A DNA stretch of 45,405 nucleotides, from positions 1-45,405 of the IMG/VR virus record IMGVR_UViG_3300033388_002654; one strand, given 5' to 3'. Numbering within the stretch: position 1 is the first letter of the stretch; each line of letters opens with the position of its first letter. This document shows, piece after piece, positions 1 through 5,923 of the stretch. The stretch is from a virus. Position numbers and translations under genes: made by a program. Below the pieces are notes generated by a model. The model saw only the letters and a list, made by a program, of their open reading frames with translations, had not been told where the DNA came from and ran no database searches.

Positions 1-111
1 AAACAGCGTTACGGTTTAACTTTGTTTGATAAGCACTCGAATAAGTGGGGGAAGCAATGGGCAAGAGCAAAATTTTATGAGGCGCTAGGCGTTGCTGCTT
101 TAGTTGCCTAA
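1..111 (+). CDS. 3' end of cassette ORF (duplicate of the end of the gene at 44923)
   Basis: Frame 1 reads through the C-terminal 36 residues of the 159-residue protein encoded at 44923-45402 and stops at TAA 109-111. It is a fragment only because the circular map was opened here; on the circle there is one gene. Its stop codon sits inside the R'' core (GCCTAAC) of the attC-like site that follows, a usual arrangement in integron cassettes. Confidence 0.9.
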   Translation, partial: KQRYGLTLFDKHSNKWGKQWARAKFYEALGVAALVA

Positions 112-114
112 CCA
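1..114. repeat. Terminal direct repeat, left copy
   Basis: These 114 bases are identical to the last 114 bases of the window. A perfect end-to-end repeat on a contig with a complete phage gene set indicates a circular assembly, or a circularly permuted molecule closed by the assembler, with a 45,291-bp unit. It need not be a real packaged terminus, because it lies inside a small cassette gene and not beside the terminase. Confidence 0.95.
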
Positions 115-189
115 TATGCCATAACCTGCCCTGTAGGATTTAACAGAAAACAGCGGCGGGTTCTGGTCAGGTTTATGTGGTTGTTAGGT
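106..189 (+). other. attC-like integron recombination site
   Basis: The site begins with GCCTAAC (106-112) and ends with GTTAGGT (183-189), which are complementary at 6 of 7 positions and match the attC R'' (RYYYAAC) and R' (GTTRRRY) cores. Inside them, CCATAACCTG (119-128) pairs with CAGGTTTATGTGG (168-180) with small bulges, as L'' and L' arms do. The length, 84 bp, is normal for attC. It lies between two small same-strand ORFs. No integron integrase is present in the window. Confidence 0.8.
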
Positions 190-212
190 TTTTTAATTTG
201 AGGATTGAGAAA

Positions 213-503
213 ATGAATGTATTAAAAAAACACGATAGAAACGGATGGATAACAGCAGTTATTTGTGGTCGCTGGTGTTGCGCAAAAGTATATGACATTG
301 GGTCAACTTTTGGAATTAATGAAGGCAGAGTAAGCAAGTTAAGCATAAGCAAAACAGACAAAAGAGATCCTGATAGTAATTTTTTTAAGCAGATGGATTT
401 TAATTATTGCAGGGGACACGATTTTAATAATTTGCCAGATGGAATACTTGATAAAATTGTTGGTGAATTAGAGAATTTACCTAAAGTGCCACAGGCAACC
501 TAA
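213..503 (+). CDS. Hypothetical protein, probable cassette gene (96 aa)
   Basis: The start at ATG 213 is chosen because GAGG lies about ten bases upstream; the longer reading from 177 would begin inside the attC site. The protein has no domain I can name with certainty. It contains a WITAVICGRWCCAKVYDIGS stretch, a GINEGRVSKLSI stretch and a C-terminal DGILDKIVGELENLPK helix, a pattern that resembles small accessory proteins carried by many phages. Its TAA stop (501-503) overlaps a second attC-like R'' core. The gene is flanked by an attC site upstream and a half site downstream, so it reads as one mobile cassette. Confidence 0.75.
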   Translation: MNVLKKHDRNGWITAVICGRWCCAKVYDIGSTFGINEGRVSKLSISKTDKRDPDSNFFKQMDFNYCRGHDFNNLPDGILDKIVGELENLPKVPQAT

Positions 504-520
504 CCCAGAGTTGAGGGGTT
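498..520 (+). other. Half attC-like site
   Basis: ACCTAAC at 498-504 matches the R'' core and contains the stop codon of the preceding ORF, as in the site at 106. It is followed by CCAGAGTTGAGGGGTTT, but no matching GTTRRRY core follows before the next ORF begins at 527. It may be a truncated attC, or AACCC/GGGTT may simply form a small hairpin. Confidence 0.4.
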
Positions 521-526
521 TGCGGA

Positions 527-883
527 ATGAACAAATTAACTAAAATAGAACTGAGAAACCACGCCATGACTGATAAAAGTAAAACTGAAAGTAACTCTAG
601 CAAATCCCGCTCGAACGTTTTGTTATGTGATTTTGTAGAGTACAGAGATCATTGTTTTTGTACGAATCAATTTGAAGTTGTTGAATTGCTCGATAAAGTA
701 CGAGACAGGCTAGAAAATGAAATAAAGTTAAAAGAATTACAGCATAAAACCGTAGTAGGTGATTTTAAATTGTGGAATGATGGAGAAAGAATAAATTTTG
801 TAAAAACGGATGGTGAAGGAGGTAGCTTTGATATTGATTTATTTGAGAGGTGTGTAAGTGATTTTTTTGATAAGAATTTTTAG
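527..883 (+). CDS. Hypothetical protein (118 aa)
   Basis: The ORF starts at ATG 527, seven bases after the half attC-like site, with a GCGG upstream that is only a weak ribosome site; ATG 566 (MTDKSKTESN) is an alternative. The first 40 residues are polar and serine/lysine rich. The rest is mixed alpha/beta, with a LLDKVRDRLENEIKLKEL helix and an acidic, aromatic C-terminus. There is no signal peptide or membrane segment. I do not recognise the family. It is closely followed by the next ORF in the same early transcript. Confidence 0.6.
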   Translation: MNKLTKIELRNHAMTDKSKTESNSSKSRSNVLLCDFVEYRDHCFCTNQFEVVELLDKVRDRLENEIKLKELQHKTVVGDFKLWNDGERINFVKTDGEGGSFDIDLFERCVSDFFDKNF

Positions 884-892
884 GTGATGGTT

Positions 893-1114
893 ATGAAAAA
901 GTTTTCATTAGCGTATTGGGAAGCGCTTTACCCAAAGAAGCTTGAATGTATGCGGAAGCATGTGCAAGAAGAAAAAAAGAAGTTTTTTACACCGTCACAG
1001 ATGCAGAGATTACACAAAATTGCATACAACCATGCTATGCACGTTATTGAATATGGTTTGTCTTCTGGAATTATTGTAGACCCTAAAGGCAACCATAGAT
1101 TTCAATACACATAA
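893..1114 (+). CDS. Hypothetical basic protein (73 aa)
   Basis: Three in-frame starts exist (GTG 884, ATG 887, ATG 893). The last is preferred because AGGTG sits at a good distance before it. The protein is rich in lysine, histidine and tyrosine (KKFSLAYWEALYPKKLECMR and QRLHKIAYNHAMHVIEYGL stretches) and looks like a small helical cytoplasmic protein. No family is recognised. It follows the previous ORF by nine bases, so the two are probably co-translated. Confidence 0.6.
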   Translation: MKKFSLAYWEALYPKKLECMRKHVQEEKKKFFTPSQMQRLHKIAYNHAMHVIEYGLSSGIIVDPKGNHRFQYT

Positions 1115-1172
1115 CCTTATTAATAACCTGACGGCATGAAGCGAAGCGTAAGGCCTATGTGAGCAAGATGTA

Positions 1173-1445
1173 ATGACACGAGTTTCAGTTGAAGAAAAAA
1201 GCGATGACGGATTGACCTGTCATGAGACTAAATTCTGGCTTGATGAAAGAGTGAATAAATTTATTCTTGACTCTTTTTATGTTTACACCAGAAAAACTAA
1301 ACGTCATGGCTATCTAGCAAAAACAATCTGGAATAGATTAGATAAAAGGCACAACACTATTGACAGGCCGTTTGTAACATCTGAAACAACTCAGAAGGCT
1401 CTTGAAAAATATGTTGCATCACTAACTTTTGAGGATGGACTCTAA
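1173..1445 (+). CDS. Hypothetical protein (90 aa)
   Basis: ATG 1173 lies directly after a 58-bp spacer. The protein is basic and has a DERVNKFILDSFYVYTRKTK segment that may form a helix followed by a positively charged strand, which could fit a small DNA-binding or adaptor protein, but no motif is decisive. Its TAA overlaps the ATG of the following gene (TAATG), so the two are translationally coupled. Confidence 0.6.
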   Translation: MTRVSVEEKSDDGLTCHETKFWLDERVNKFILDSFYVYTRKTKRHGYLAKTIWNRLDKRHNTIDRPFVTSETTQKALEKYVASLTFEDGL

Positions 1446-1768
1446 TGAATACAGATATTGAACAAACAAAATGGATGCTGGAAGAGCTGTCAAATCAAGA
1501 TGGCTCAGATATTGAATCAAATGAAATTGAAATCTATGGTGAAGACGAACAAGGTCATGAAGGTTGCTTCTCAGTCACAATCACTTCAATTGCTGAAAAC
1601 GCATTGAAGACAATTAAAGAAATTGAAAGCAAGAAAGATGATTTGATAAAAGATATTGCAACAGAATTCTTTTATCACTGGTTCAACACATCTGGAACAA
1701 ACACTGCTCAAGGCTTTGATGATTGGTGGAAAATAAATAAAGCAAGATTTATTTCAGATAAAGCTTGA
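1445..1768 (+). CDS. Hypothetical acidic phage protein (107 aa)
   Basis: The ORF begins in a TAATG overlap with the preceding gene. The protein is acidic in its first half. Its C-terminal half carries an aromatic stretch (ATEFFYHWFNTSGTNTAQGF, then DDWW) like that of small early proteins in many phages, for which no function is known to me. No membrane segment is present. It ends at the palindrome and promoter of the next transcription unit, so it is the last gene of the first early block. Confidence 0.65.
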   Translation: MNTDIEQTKWMLEELSNQDGSDIESNEIEIYGEDEQGHEGCFSVTITSIAENALKTIKEIESKKDDLIKDIATEFFYHWFNTSGTNTAQGFDDWWKINKARFISDKA

Positions 1769-1794
1769 TTGCTCTTCAGCAATGTGTGTATAAT
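1765..1794 (+). promoter_or_regulatory. Early promoter P1 (plus strand)
   Basis: TTGATT (1765-1770) and a perfect TATAAT (1789-1794) are separated by 18 bp. The promoter points at the DUF6948-like gene, whose ATG is 42 bases downstream with a clear AAGGA. A 16-bp palindrome occupies the spacer, so the promoter is very probably repressed by a dimeric regulator. Confidence 0.75.
1768..1783. promoter_or_regulatory. Operator O1 (ATTGCTCTTCAGCAAT)
   Basis: This inverted repeat has ATTGC and GCAAT arms around a six-base centre. Two relatives, ATTGCCGTTCAGCAAT at 35839 and ATTGCTGAACAGCAAT at 37491, occupy the same place between the -35 and -10 boxes of two minus-strand promoters. Three copies in the same promoter geometry argue for a specific repressor-binding site. 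Confidence 0.75.
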
Positions 1795-1835
1795 GTGTTT
1801 GCAGAATTTAAAAATAAATAATATAAGGATTAGTA

Positions 1836-2204
1836 ATGAAAGATAAAGAAATTAATGTGAACGGTATTGATTATGTTCGCGCTGACTCGATCAGTAATTT
1901 AGCGCCAAAAACGGACGACATGAACTATTGTGTTGTGCGTACTTATTCAGCGGGTGTGCATATTGGTTATGTTGAAGAGTTTGGAATTAAGCAGCCTCAA
2001 CACGCAAAATTAATTAATTCTCGTAGACTCCATTACTGGAATGGTGCAGCAAGTCTTTCTCAGGTTGCTATTGACGGTGTTGATGATACATCTCGTATAG
2101 CTGTAGAGCTTCCAGAAATTGAATTAACTGATGTTATCGAAATTATCCCATGTTCTGAAAAAGCTATGGAATTTTTCAAAGGCGCAAAGGCATGGAAAAA
2201 ATAA
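1836..2204 (+). CDS. DUF6948-like phage protein (122 aa)
   Basis: The sequence has a VVRTYSAGVHIGYVEEF segment, then RRLHYWNGAASLSQVAIDGV, then a LTDVIEIIPCSEKAMEFF ending. This order matches a widespread small phage family that I recall as DUF6948; its function is unknown. AAGGA precedes ATG 1836. It is the first gene behind the operator-controlled promoter and overlaps the start of the repeat-encoded ORF. The family call rests on memory of the consensus. Confidence 0.65.
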   Translation: MKDKEINVNGIDYVRADSISNLAPKTDDMNYCVVRTYSAGVHIGYVEEFGIKQPQHAKLINSRRLHYWNGAASLSQVAIDGVDDTSRIAVELPEIELTDVIEIIPCSEKAMEFFKGAKAWKK

Positions 2205-2500
2205 ACTTATGTAGCATGAAACATGCGAAGCCTGACGGTGACGGTGACGGTGACGGTTCCGGTTCCGGTTACGGTTCCGGTTCCGGTTACGGTGACGGTT
2301 CCGGTTCCGGTTACGGTGACGGTTCCGGTTCCGGTTACGGTTCCGGTTACGGTTACGGTGACGGTTACGGTTACGGTGACGGTGACGGTGACGGTGACGG
2401 TTCCGGTGACGGTGACGGTGACGGTTCCGGTGACGGTTCCGGTGACGGTGACGGTGACGGTTCCGGTTCCGGTTCCGGTTCCGGTTCCGGTTACGGTTAA
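2192..2500 (+). CDS. Gly-Asp/Ser/Tyr repeat protein (102 aa, may not be expressed)
   Basis: After about 14 ordinary residues the ORF becomes 44 consecutive two-residue units in which glycine alternates with Asp, Ser or Tyr, ending in TAA straight after the last unit. The start overlaps the end of the previous gene and has only a weak AAAGG upstream; ATG 2216 is an alternative. Of the frames through the array, this one gives the most protein-like composition, a low-complexity acidic and aromatic chain. It could be a disordered spacer-like protein, or the array could be non-coding DNA. Confidence 0.5.
   Translation: MEKINLCSMKHAKPDGDGDGDGSGSGYGSGSGYGDGSGSGYGDGSGSGYGSGYGYGDGYGYGDGDGDGDGSGDGDGDGSGDGSGDGDGDGSGSGSGSGSGYG
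2234..2497 (+). repeat. Hexanucleotide array, 44 units (GACGGT / TCCGGT / TACGGT)
   Basis: The 264-bp stretch consists only of 6-bp units that vary at two positions. Three variants occur, coding Asp-Gly, Ser-Gly or Tyr-Gly in the plus frame, and the fourth possible combination (GCC, Ala) never occurs. Several frames on both strands stay open across it. Higher-order blocks such as Ser-Ser-Tyr and Asp-Ser-Ser-Tyr recur near the 5' end, which suggests duplication by slippage or unequal exchange. Confidence 0.95.
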
Positions 2501-2654
2501 TAGTTTCAATCCTTGGTGATTGAGAATAGGGTGAACAGTTTTTAGCTAGGTTTTGAAAACACTCAAATAAATTAAAACCGCCCCTGATCTGCACCTGTTT
2601 CAATATGGTAGTTAGCAGGGTTAAGAATTCAATCAAAATAAAAGAGAGAACATA

Positions 2655-3881
2655 ATGAAAATCATATCTTTAAAAGCTGAAAACTTTAAACGCCTGACTG
2701 CTGTTCAAATCACGCCAAAAGTAAATGTTGTCAAAGTTACCGGCAAGAACGCAAACGGAAAGTCATCAGTTCTTGATTCGATCTGGTCTGCTCTTGGCGG
2801 CAAAGATAATGTTCCAGACAAGCCTATTCGTGATGGCGAAGAAAAAGGTAAAATCATAATTGATTTAGGTGATTTAATTGTCACTCGAAAATTCACTGAA
2901 AAAGGAACAACTCTCACTGTTGCAAATAAAGATGGCGCGTTATACCAAAAGCCTCAAAGCGTTCTTGATGAGCTGATTGGCCGATTATCATTTGACCCTA
3001 TGCATTTCATGCACATAAAGCCTGCTGAGCAATTTGAAACTCTGGCTTCTCATGCCGGTGTTGATTTCTCTGCTGTTGATGCTGAAAGAAAAACAGCGTT
3101 TGATGAGAGAACAATTGTCAACCGTGATGGAAAAGCAAAGGCCGCTGAAGTTGACGCTCTGAAAGAGGCTGTTCCTGAAAACGCACCTGATGAGGTTGTT
3201 TCTGTGACTGATTTGGTTGTTGAATTAAATGCGGCTCTTAAAAGCAATACGGATATTACAGAAGTAAAGCAATATATTACAACCGATGAAGAAATATTAA
3301 AAACAAAAGAAGCCGAAATAAAAGACATTGAAGATTATATTTCAAAAGTTAAAACCGCCATTAGCGTCCGTAAGAAAAATCTTGAATCAATGGTTGCAAT
3401 TGATGTGACTGAACTTCAAACAAAGGTTGCTAATTCTGAAAAGAATAATGAAGCAGCCAGAGCAAAAGCAAGATTTGTTGAAGAACGTTGCGCTCTTGAA
3501 ATACTTAGAAATAAAACAGAAAAACTTGTTGATACAATCAAAGCCTGTGATATTAAACGTGCAGATATGATTGCAAATTCAAAGCTTCCTGTTGAAGGCC
3601 TTGGCTTTGGTGATGGTTTTGTCACATTCAATAATATACCGCTTGAGCAGGCCTCATCTTCTGAGCAATTGAAGGTTTCAATCTCTGTTGCAATGTCTAT
3701 GAACCCAAAGCTCAAGGTCATTAGAATTCAGGACGGCTCATTGCTTGATTCAGACGCAATGAAAGTTATTGAAGACATGGCAAAAGAAGAAGACTTCCAA
3801 TTTTGGGTTGAGCAAGTTGATGAATCTGGTAAAGTCGGTGTTGTCATTGAAGATGGTTATGTTGCTTCTGATAATCAATAA
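2655..3881 (+). CDS. Rad50/SbcC/RecF-like ABC-type ATPase (408 aa)
   Basis: The N-terminus has the SMC-type layout: a short beta segment, then a Walker A motif TGKNANGKSS at residues 29-38. The middle (about 150-310) is rich in Lys/Glu and looks coiled-coil. Near the C-terminus are a signature-like SSSEQLKVSISVAM (334-347) and a degenerate Walker B LKVIRIQDGS. At 408 residues it is far shorter than true SbcC, and no SbcD nuclease partner is encoded nearby. It lies in the same operon as SSB and probably handles DNA ends in recombination or replication. GAGAG precedes the ATG. Confidence 0.8.
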   Translation: MKIISLKAENFKRLTAVQITPKVNVVKVTGKNANGKSSVLDSIWSALGGKDNVPDKPIRDGEEKGKIIIDLGDLIVTRKFTEKGTTLTVANKDGALYQKPQSVLDELIGRLSFDPMHFMHIKPAEQFETLASHAGVDFSAVDAERKTAFDERTIVNRDGKAKAAEVDALKEAVPENAPDEVVSVTDLVVELNAALKSNTDITEVKQYITTDEEILKTKEAEIKDIEDYISKVKTAISVRKKNLESMVAIDVTELQTKVANSEKNNEAARAKARFVEERCALEILRNKTEKLVDTIKACDIKRADMIANSKLPVEGLGFGDGFVTFNNIPLEQASSSEQLKVSISVAMSMNPKLKVIRIQDGSLLDSDAMKVIEDMAKEEDFQFWVEQVDESGKVGVVIEDGYVASDNQ

Positions 3882-3890
3882 GGATTGATC

Positions 3891-4079
3891 ATGGCTGAAG
3901 CAAATCACGGAATTGACGTGGGTCTTGCTGCTTTATGTAGAATAGCAAGACCTCATCAAACATTGACATCATTAGAGATTTCTAAAGTCTGTGGATGCGA
4001 AAGAAGCAGGATTGATCAAATCGCAAGAAGCGGATTAAAGAAATTAAAGCGCAATTTAAAAAAAGAAGATTACTTATGA
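3891..4079 (+). CDS. Sigma-70 region 4-like small HTH protein (62 aa)
   Basis: AAGGA before ATG 3891 decides this start. Residues after the N-terminal dozen read HQTLTSLEISKVCGCERSR, then IDQIARSGLKKLKRNLKK, the helix-turn-helix and recognition-helix pattern of sigma region 4 (the SRIDQIARSGLKKLK segment is typical). It could be a small DNA-binding regulator or sigma-like factor; at 62 residues it lacks the core-binding regions of a full sigma. Its TGA overlaps the next ATG. Confidence 0.7.
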   Translation: MAEANHGIDVGLAALCRIARPHQTLTSLEISKVCGCERSRIDQIARSGLKKLKRNLKKEDYL

Positions 4080-4240
4080 CAAAGAAAAAAACAAGTAACA
4101 AAAAGCGCGGCTATGGTAGCGGTCAAAAAAGGCGAAACATAAGCCTTGATGATGAGCGCGTTGAAAAGCTCAAGAAGATTGGTGGCGGCAACCTTAGTGA
4201 AGGAATTAGGGTTGCGACTGATAGCCATAAAAAATCATGA
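4076..4240 (+). CDS. Ribbon-helix-helix (CopG/Arc-like) protein (54 aa)
   Basis: This short ORF starts in an ATGA overlap with the HTH gene. A Lys/Arg-rich leader of about 20 residues precedes RRNISLDDERVEKLKKIGGG and then NLSEGIRVAT, which matches the beta strand, helix, turn and helix of ribbon-helix-helix DNA-binding proteins. The following ATG overlaps its stop. It is probably a small transcriptional regulator that works as a dimer. Confidence 0.7.
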   Translation: MTKKKTSNKKRGYGSGQKRRNISLDDERVEKLKKIGGGNLSEGIRVATDSHKKS

Positions 4241-4380
4241 CAATGCAATTCAAGAATGCTGAGGATTGCAAAACAATGGAATGGGCTGAACTAAGATATA
4301 TTTTTTCAGACTGGCCTGTTGAATGCGTAAATCAATTATATATTGACACTCTTGAGCTTCAAGATAACGGGTTTTATTAA
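4237..4380 (+). CDS. Hypothetical small protein (47 aa)
   Basis: The ORF is coupled by an ATGA overlap to the ribbon-helix-helix gene. It is a short, acidic peptide rich in aromatic residues (MEWAELRYIFSDWPVECVNQ stretch) with no membrane segment or metal motif. Function is unknown; the tight coupling is the main reason to accept it as a gene. Confidence 0.5.
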   Translation: MTMQFKNAEDCKTMEWAELRYIFSDWPVECVNQLYIDTLELQDNGFY

Positions 4381-4381
4381 A

Positions 4382-4510
4382 ATGATAAAAGAAAAACCAA
4401 ATAAACGCAAAAAAGAAACGTATGGTGAAATGAAAATGCTTGTGTATTCATTTATTTGTTGCGTTGTTGTGATTGGCGCATTGGCATTATGTTTTCTAAG
4501 TCTTGCTTGA
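4382..4510 (+). CDS. Small single-pass membrane protein (42 aa)
   Basis: A basic N-terminus (IKEKPNKRKKE) is followed by a hydrophobic helix, LVYSFICCVVVIGALALCFL, that reaches the C-terminus. This suggests a single inner-membrane segment with a cytoplasmic N-terminus. It begins one base after the previous stop and overlaps the next start (TGATG), so it belongs to the same row of coupled small genes. Function is unknown. Confidence 0.55.
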   Translation: MIKEKPNKRKKETYGEMKMLVYSFICCVVVIGALALCFLSLA

Positions 4511-4710
4511 TGCCTGATAATAAATATGATTATTGTTCCTTTTGCGGTGCTAAAGTTCATCCTTATGACTGGCGTGAACACATGCTTAAAAAGCATGGAA
4601 CAGTTTTGTCAGAAAGCCCAAAGAATAAAAATGGCTCTTGGAAAAAGCCAGAAAAATGCAAGCTTGCATCACTTAAATTGAACCATAAAGAATTACAAAA
4701 TATTAAATGA
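4510..4710 (+). CDS. C2H2-type zinc finger protein (66 aa)
   Basis: ATG 4510 is chosen because it overlaps the previous stop as TGATG; longer readings lie inside the membrane-protein gene. The protein contains [20 protein letters not shown] followed by H, a Cys-X2-Cys and His-X4-His zinc finger close to the classical spacing. The tail is basic. It may bind nucleic acid or mediate protein contacts. It sits immediately before ssb. Confidence 0.65.
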   Translation: MPDNKYDYCSFCGAKVHPYDWREHMLKKHGTVLSESPKNKNGSWKKPEKCKLASLKLNHKELQNIK

Positions 4711-4720
4711 GGTTTTGATA

Positions 4721-5191
4721 ATGGCAAGAGGAATAAACAAGGTCATTCTAGTTGGCACATGTGGCAAAGACCCTGAAACTAGATACATGCCTTCAGGTGG
4801 CGCAGTAACTTCAATAAGTGTTGCTACAAACGAAAGCTGGAAAGATAAAACAACTGGTGAGAAACAAGAGCGCACTGAATGGCACAACATAACCTTCTTT
4901 AATCGCTTAGGTGAAATTGCTGGTGAGTATCTGAAGAAAGGCGCTCAGGTTTACATTGAGGGTTCATTAAGAACTGAAAAATGGACTGACAAACAAGGCA
5001 ATGACAGATACACAACAAAGATTATTGCAAATGAAATGCAAATGCTAGGCTCAAGAGGCCAGCAGGATTCATCAGGCTCTTCAGGTGGTCAACAACATAG
5101 CCAGCAGCAAAACTATCAACACCCACAACAACATGAACCAGCGCCAAATGCGCCGGTTGATGATGACTTCAATGATGATATCCCGTTCTGA
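4721..5191 (+). CDS. ssb: Single-stranded DNA-binding protein (156 aa)
   Basis: The N-terminal OB-fold begins [20 protein letters not shown] and includes [20 protein letters not shown] and [16 protein letters not shown], typical of bacterial-type SSB. A Gln/Ser/Pro-rich linker (about residues 110-145) leads to the acidic tip [10 protein letters not shown], which in SSB recruits partner proteins. GAGG precedes ATG 4721; the TTG six bases earlier is less likely. It protects single-stranded DNA in replication and recombination and probably works with the ATPases and exonuclease encoded elsewhere in the window. Confidence 0.95.
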   Translation: MARGINKVILVGTCGKDPETRYMPSGGAVTSISVATNESWKDKTTGEKQERTEWHNITFFNRLGEIAGEYLKKGAQVYIEGSLRTEKWTDKQGNDRYTTKIIANEMQMLGSRGQQDSSGSSGGQQHSQQQNYQHPQQHEPAPNAPVDDDFNDDIPF

Positions 5192-5220
5192 CCTGTACCT
5201 TTTTAGTTTTTAATGTATAA

Positions 5221-5363
5221 ATAAAGCTTGCGAGTAATGCAATAGCAAAGGAAAGATTCACGGACATCATGATGATTATGCAAAGCCTTTAGAAGCTAGA
5301 TGGTTATGCACAAAATGTCATGAAGGCTGGCATTCTGAAAACGGTGAAGGCTTAAATTCATAA
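5221..5363 (+). pseudogene. Remnant of a zinc-binding HGHHDDY-family protein
   Basis: In the 190-bp gap after ssb, one frame (5238-5363) encodes KIHGHHDDYAKPLEARWLC followed by TKCHEGWHSENGEG, the conserved C-terminal half of a common small phage and bacterial zinc-ribbon family. It has no ATG, GTG or TTG start. A different frame just upstream (5221-5250) reads IKLASNAIAK, matching the family's usual N-terminal helix. The two parts are out of frame, and the first Cys-X2-Cys expected between them is missing. This looks like a gene broken by a frameshift and a deletion. Confidence 0.6.
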
Positions 5364-5381
5364 ACAAAATCAGGAAATACG

Positions 5382-5696
5382 ATGAGTGAAAATTTAAATA
5401 AAACAGACCCATTGAAAACACATGCTGCACAAATACCAAACTGTGACAGAGCAGGCTGCAATAAAATCGCATCATTCAAACCTGTTATTCAATTGAAATC
5501 AAGCACACTTGAAAAGCCTTGTGAATCATTCATGGATTTGAAAGTTTGCTCTTCATGCGCAACAAAAGAAAACGCTCTTGATTTGATTTCTGGTGATGAA
5601 GCAAGAACAATGTTTGAAAACATATTCAAAGTTCAGTCACAAGGAAAACAAGTTGACTGGTCTTGTTCTGGCGTTGCTTGGGTTTCAATTAATTAA
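5382..5696 (+). CDS. Hypothetical cysteine-containing protein (104 aa)
   Basis: AGGAAATACG precedes ATG 5382. The protein has six cysteines, including NCDRAGC and CSSC elements, which could form a zinc site: two pairs lie about 40 residues apart (residues 21-26 and 56-59). The C-terminus reads KQVDWSCSGVAWVSIN. No family is recognised. It follows the decayed zinc-ribbon gene and precedes a 71-residue ORF in the same operon. Confidence 0.6.
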   Translation: MSENLNKTDPLKTHAAQIPNCDRAGCNKIASFKPVIQLKSSTLEKPCESFMDLKVCSSCATKENALDLISGDEARTMFENIFKVQSQGKQVDWSCSGVAWVSIN

Positions 5697-5707
5697 GAGG
5701 TCTTGTC

Positions 5708-5923
5708 ATGAGTTTTTTATATATTGATTTATTGATTGATAACGGTGAAATAATCCGTATTGAATACAAAGATAAATACATGGATGAATTCACAGAGCAT
5801 TTAGATAATTGCATAAAAAGAAAAGACAGATGGAGCGCGTCAACTTATGAAGGAACAAAAGCTGAATACATGGGGATTAGGATTGAAAGCGTAAACACAT
5901 CAAAAGTTGTTGGTATATTATGA
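5708..5923 (+). CDS. Hypothetical protein (71 aa)
   Basis: AAGAGGTCTTGTC provides a good ribosome site before ATG 5708. The small protein has alternating beta-like segments (LYIDLLIDNGEIIRIEYKDK) and a central charged helix, with no membrane segment. The end overlaps the start of the ParB-domain gene by four bases (ATGA), so they are translationally coupled. Function is unknown. Confidence 0.6.
   Translation: MSFLYIDLLIDNGEIIRIEYKDKYMDEFTEHLDNCIKRKDRWSASTYEGTKAEYMGIRIESVNTSKVVGIL

Noticed and set aside
1-114. True packaged terminal repeat beside the terminase
   Set aside because: The repeat lies within a small ORF far from terL and has a length typical of assembler overlap; circular closure is the simpler explanation.
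1104-1157. Possible third attC (ACATAAC ... GTAAGGC)
   Set aside because: The right core has a mismatch in the conserved GTT and the inner arms do not pair.
2234-2497. Hexamer array as a CRISPR or telomere-like repeat
   Set aside because: Units are six bases with no spacers and no cas genes, and they vary at fixed codon positions.
2124-2636. Long minus-strand ORF rich in Asn-Arg and His-Arg, and two other frames through the hexamer array
   Set aside because: They exist only because the hexamers contain no stop in those frames; no ribosome sites and no ordinary protein sequence on either side.
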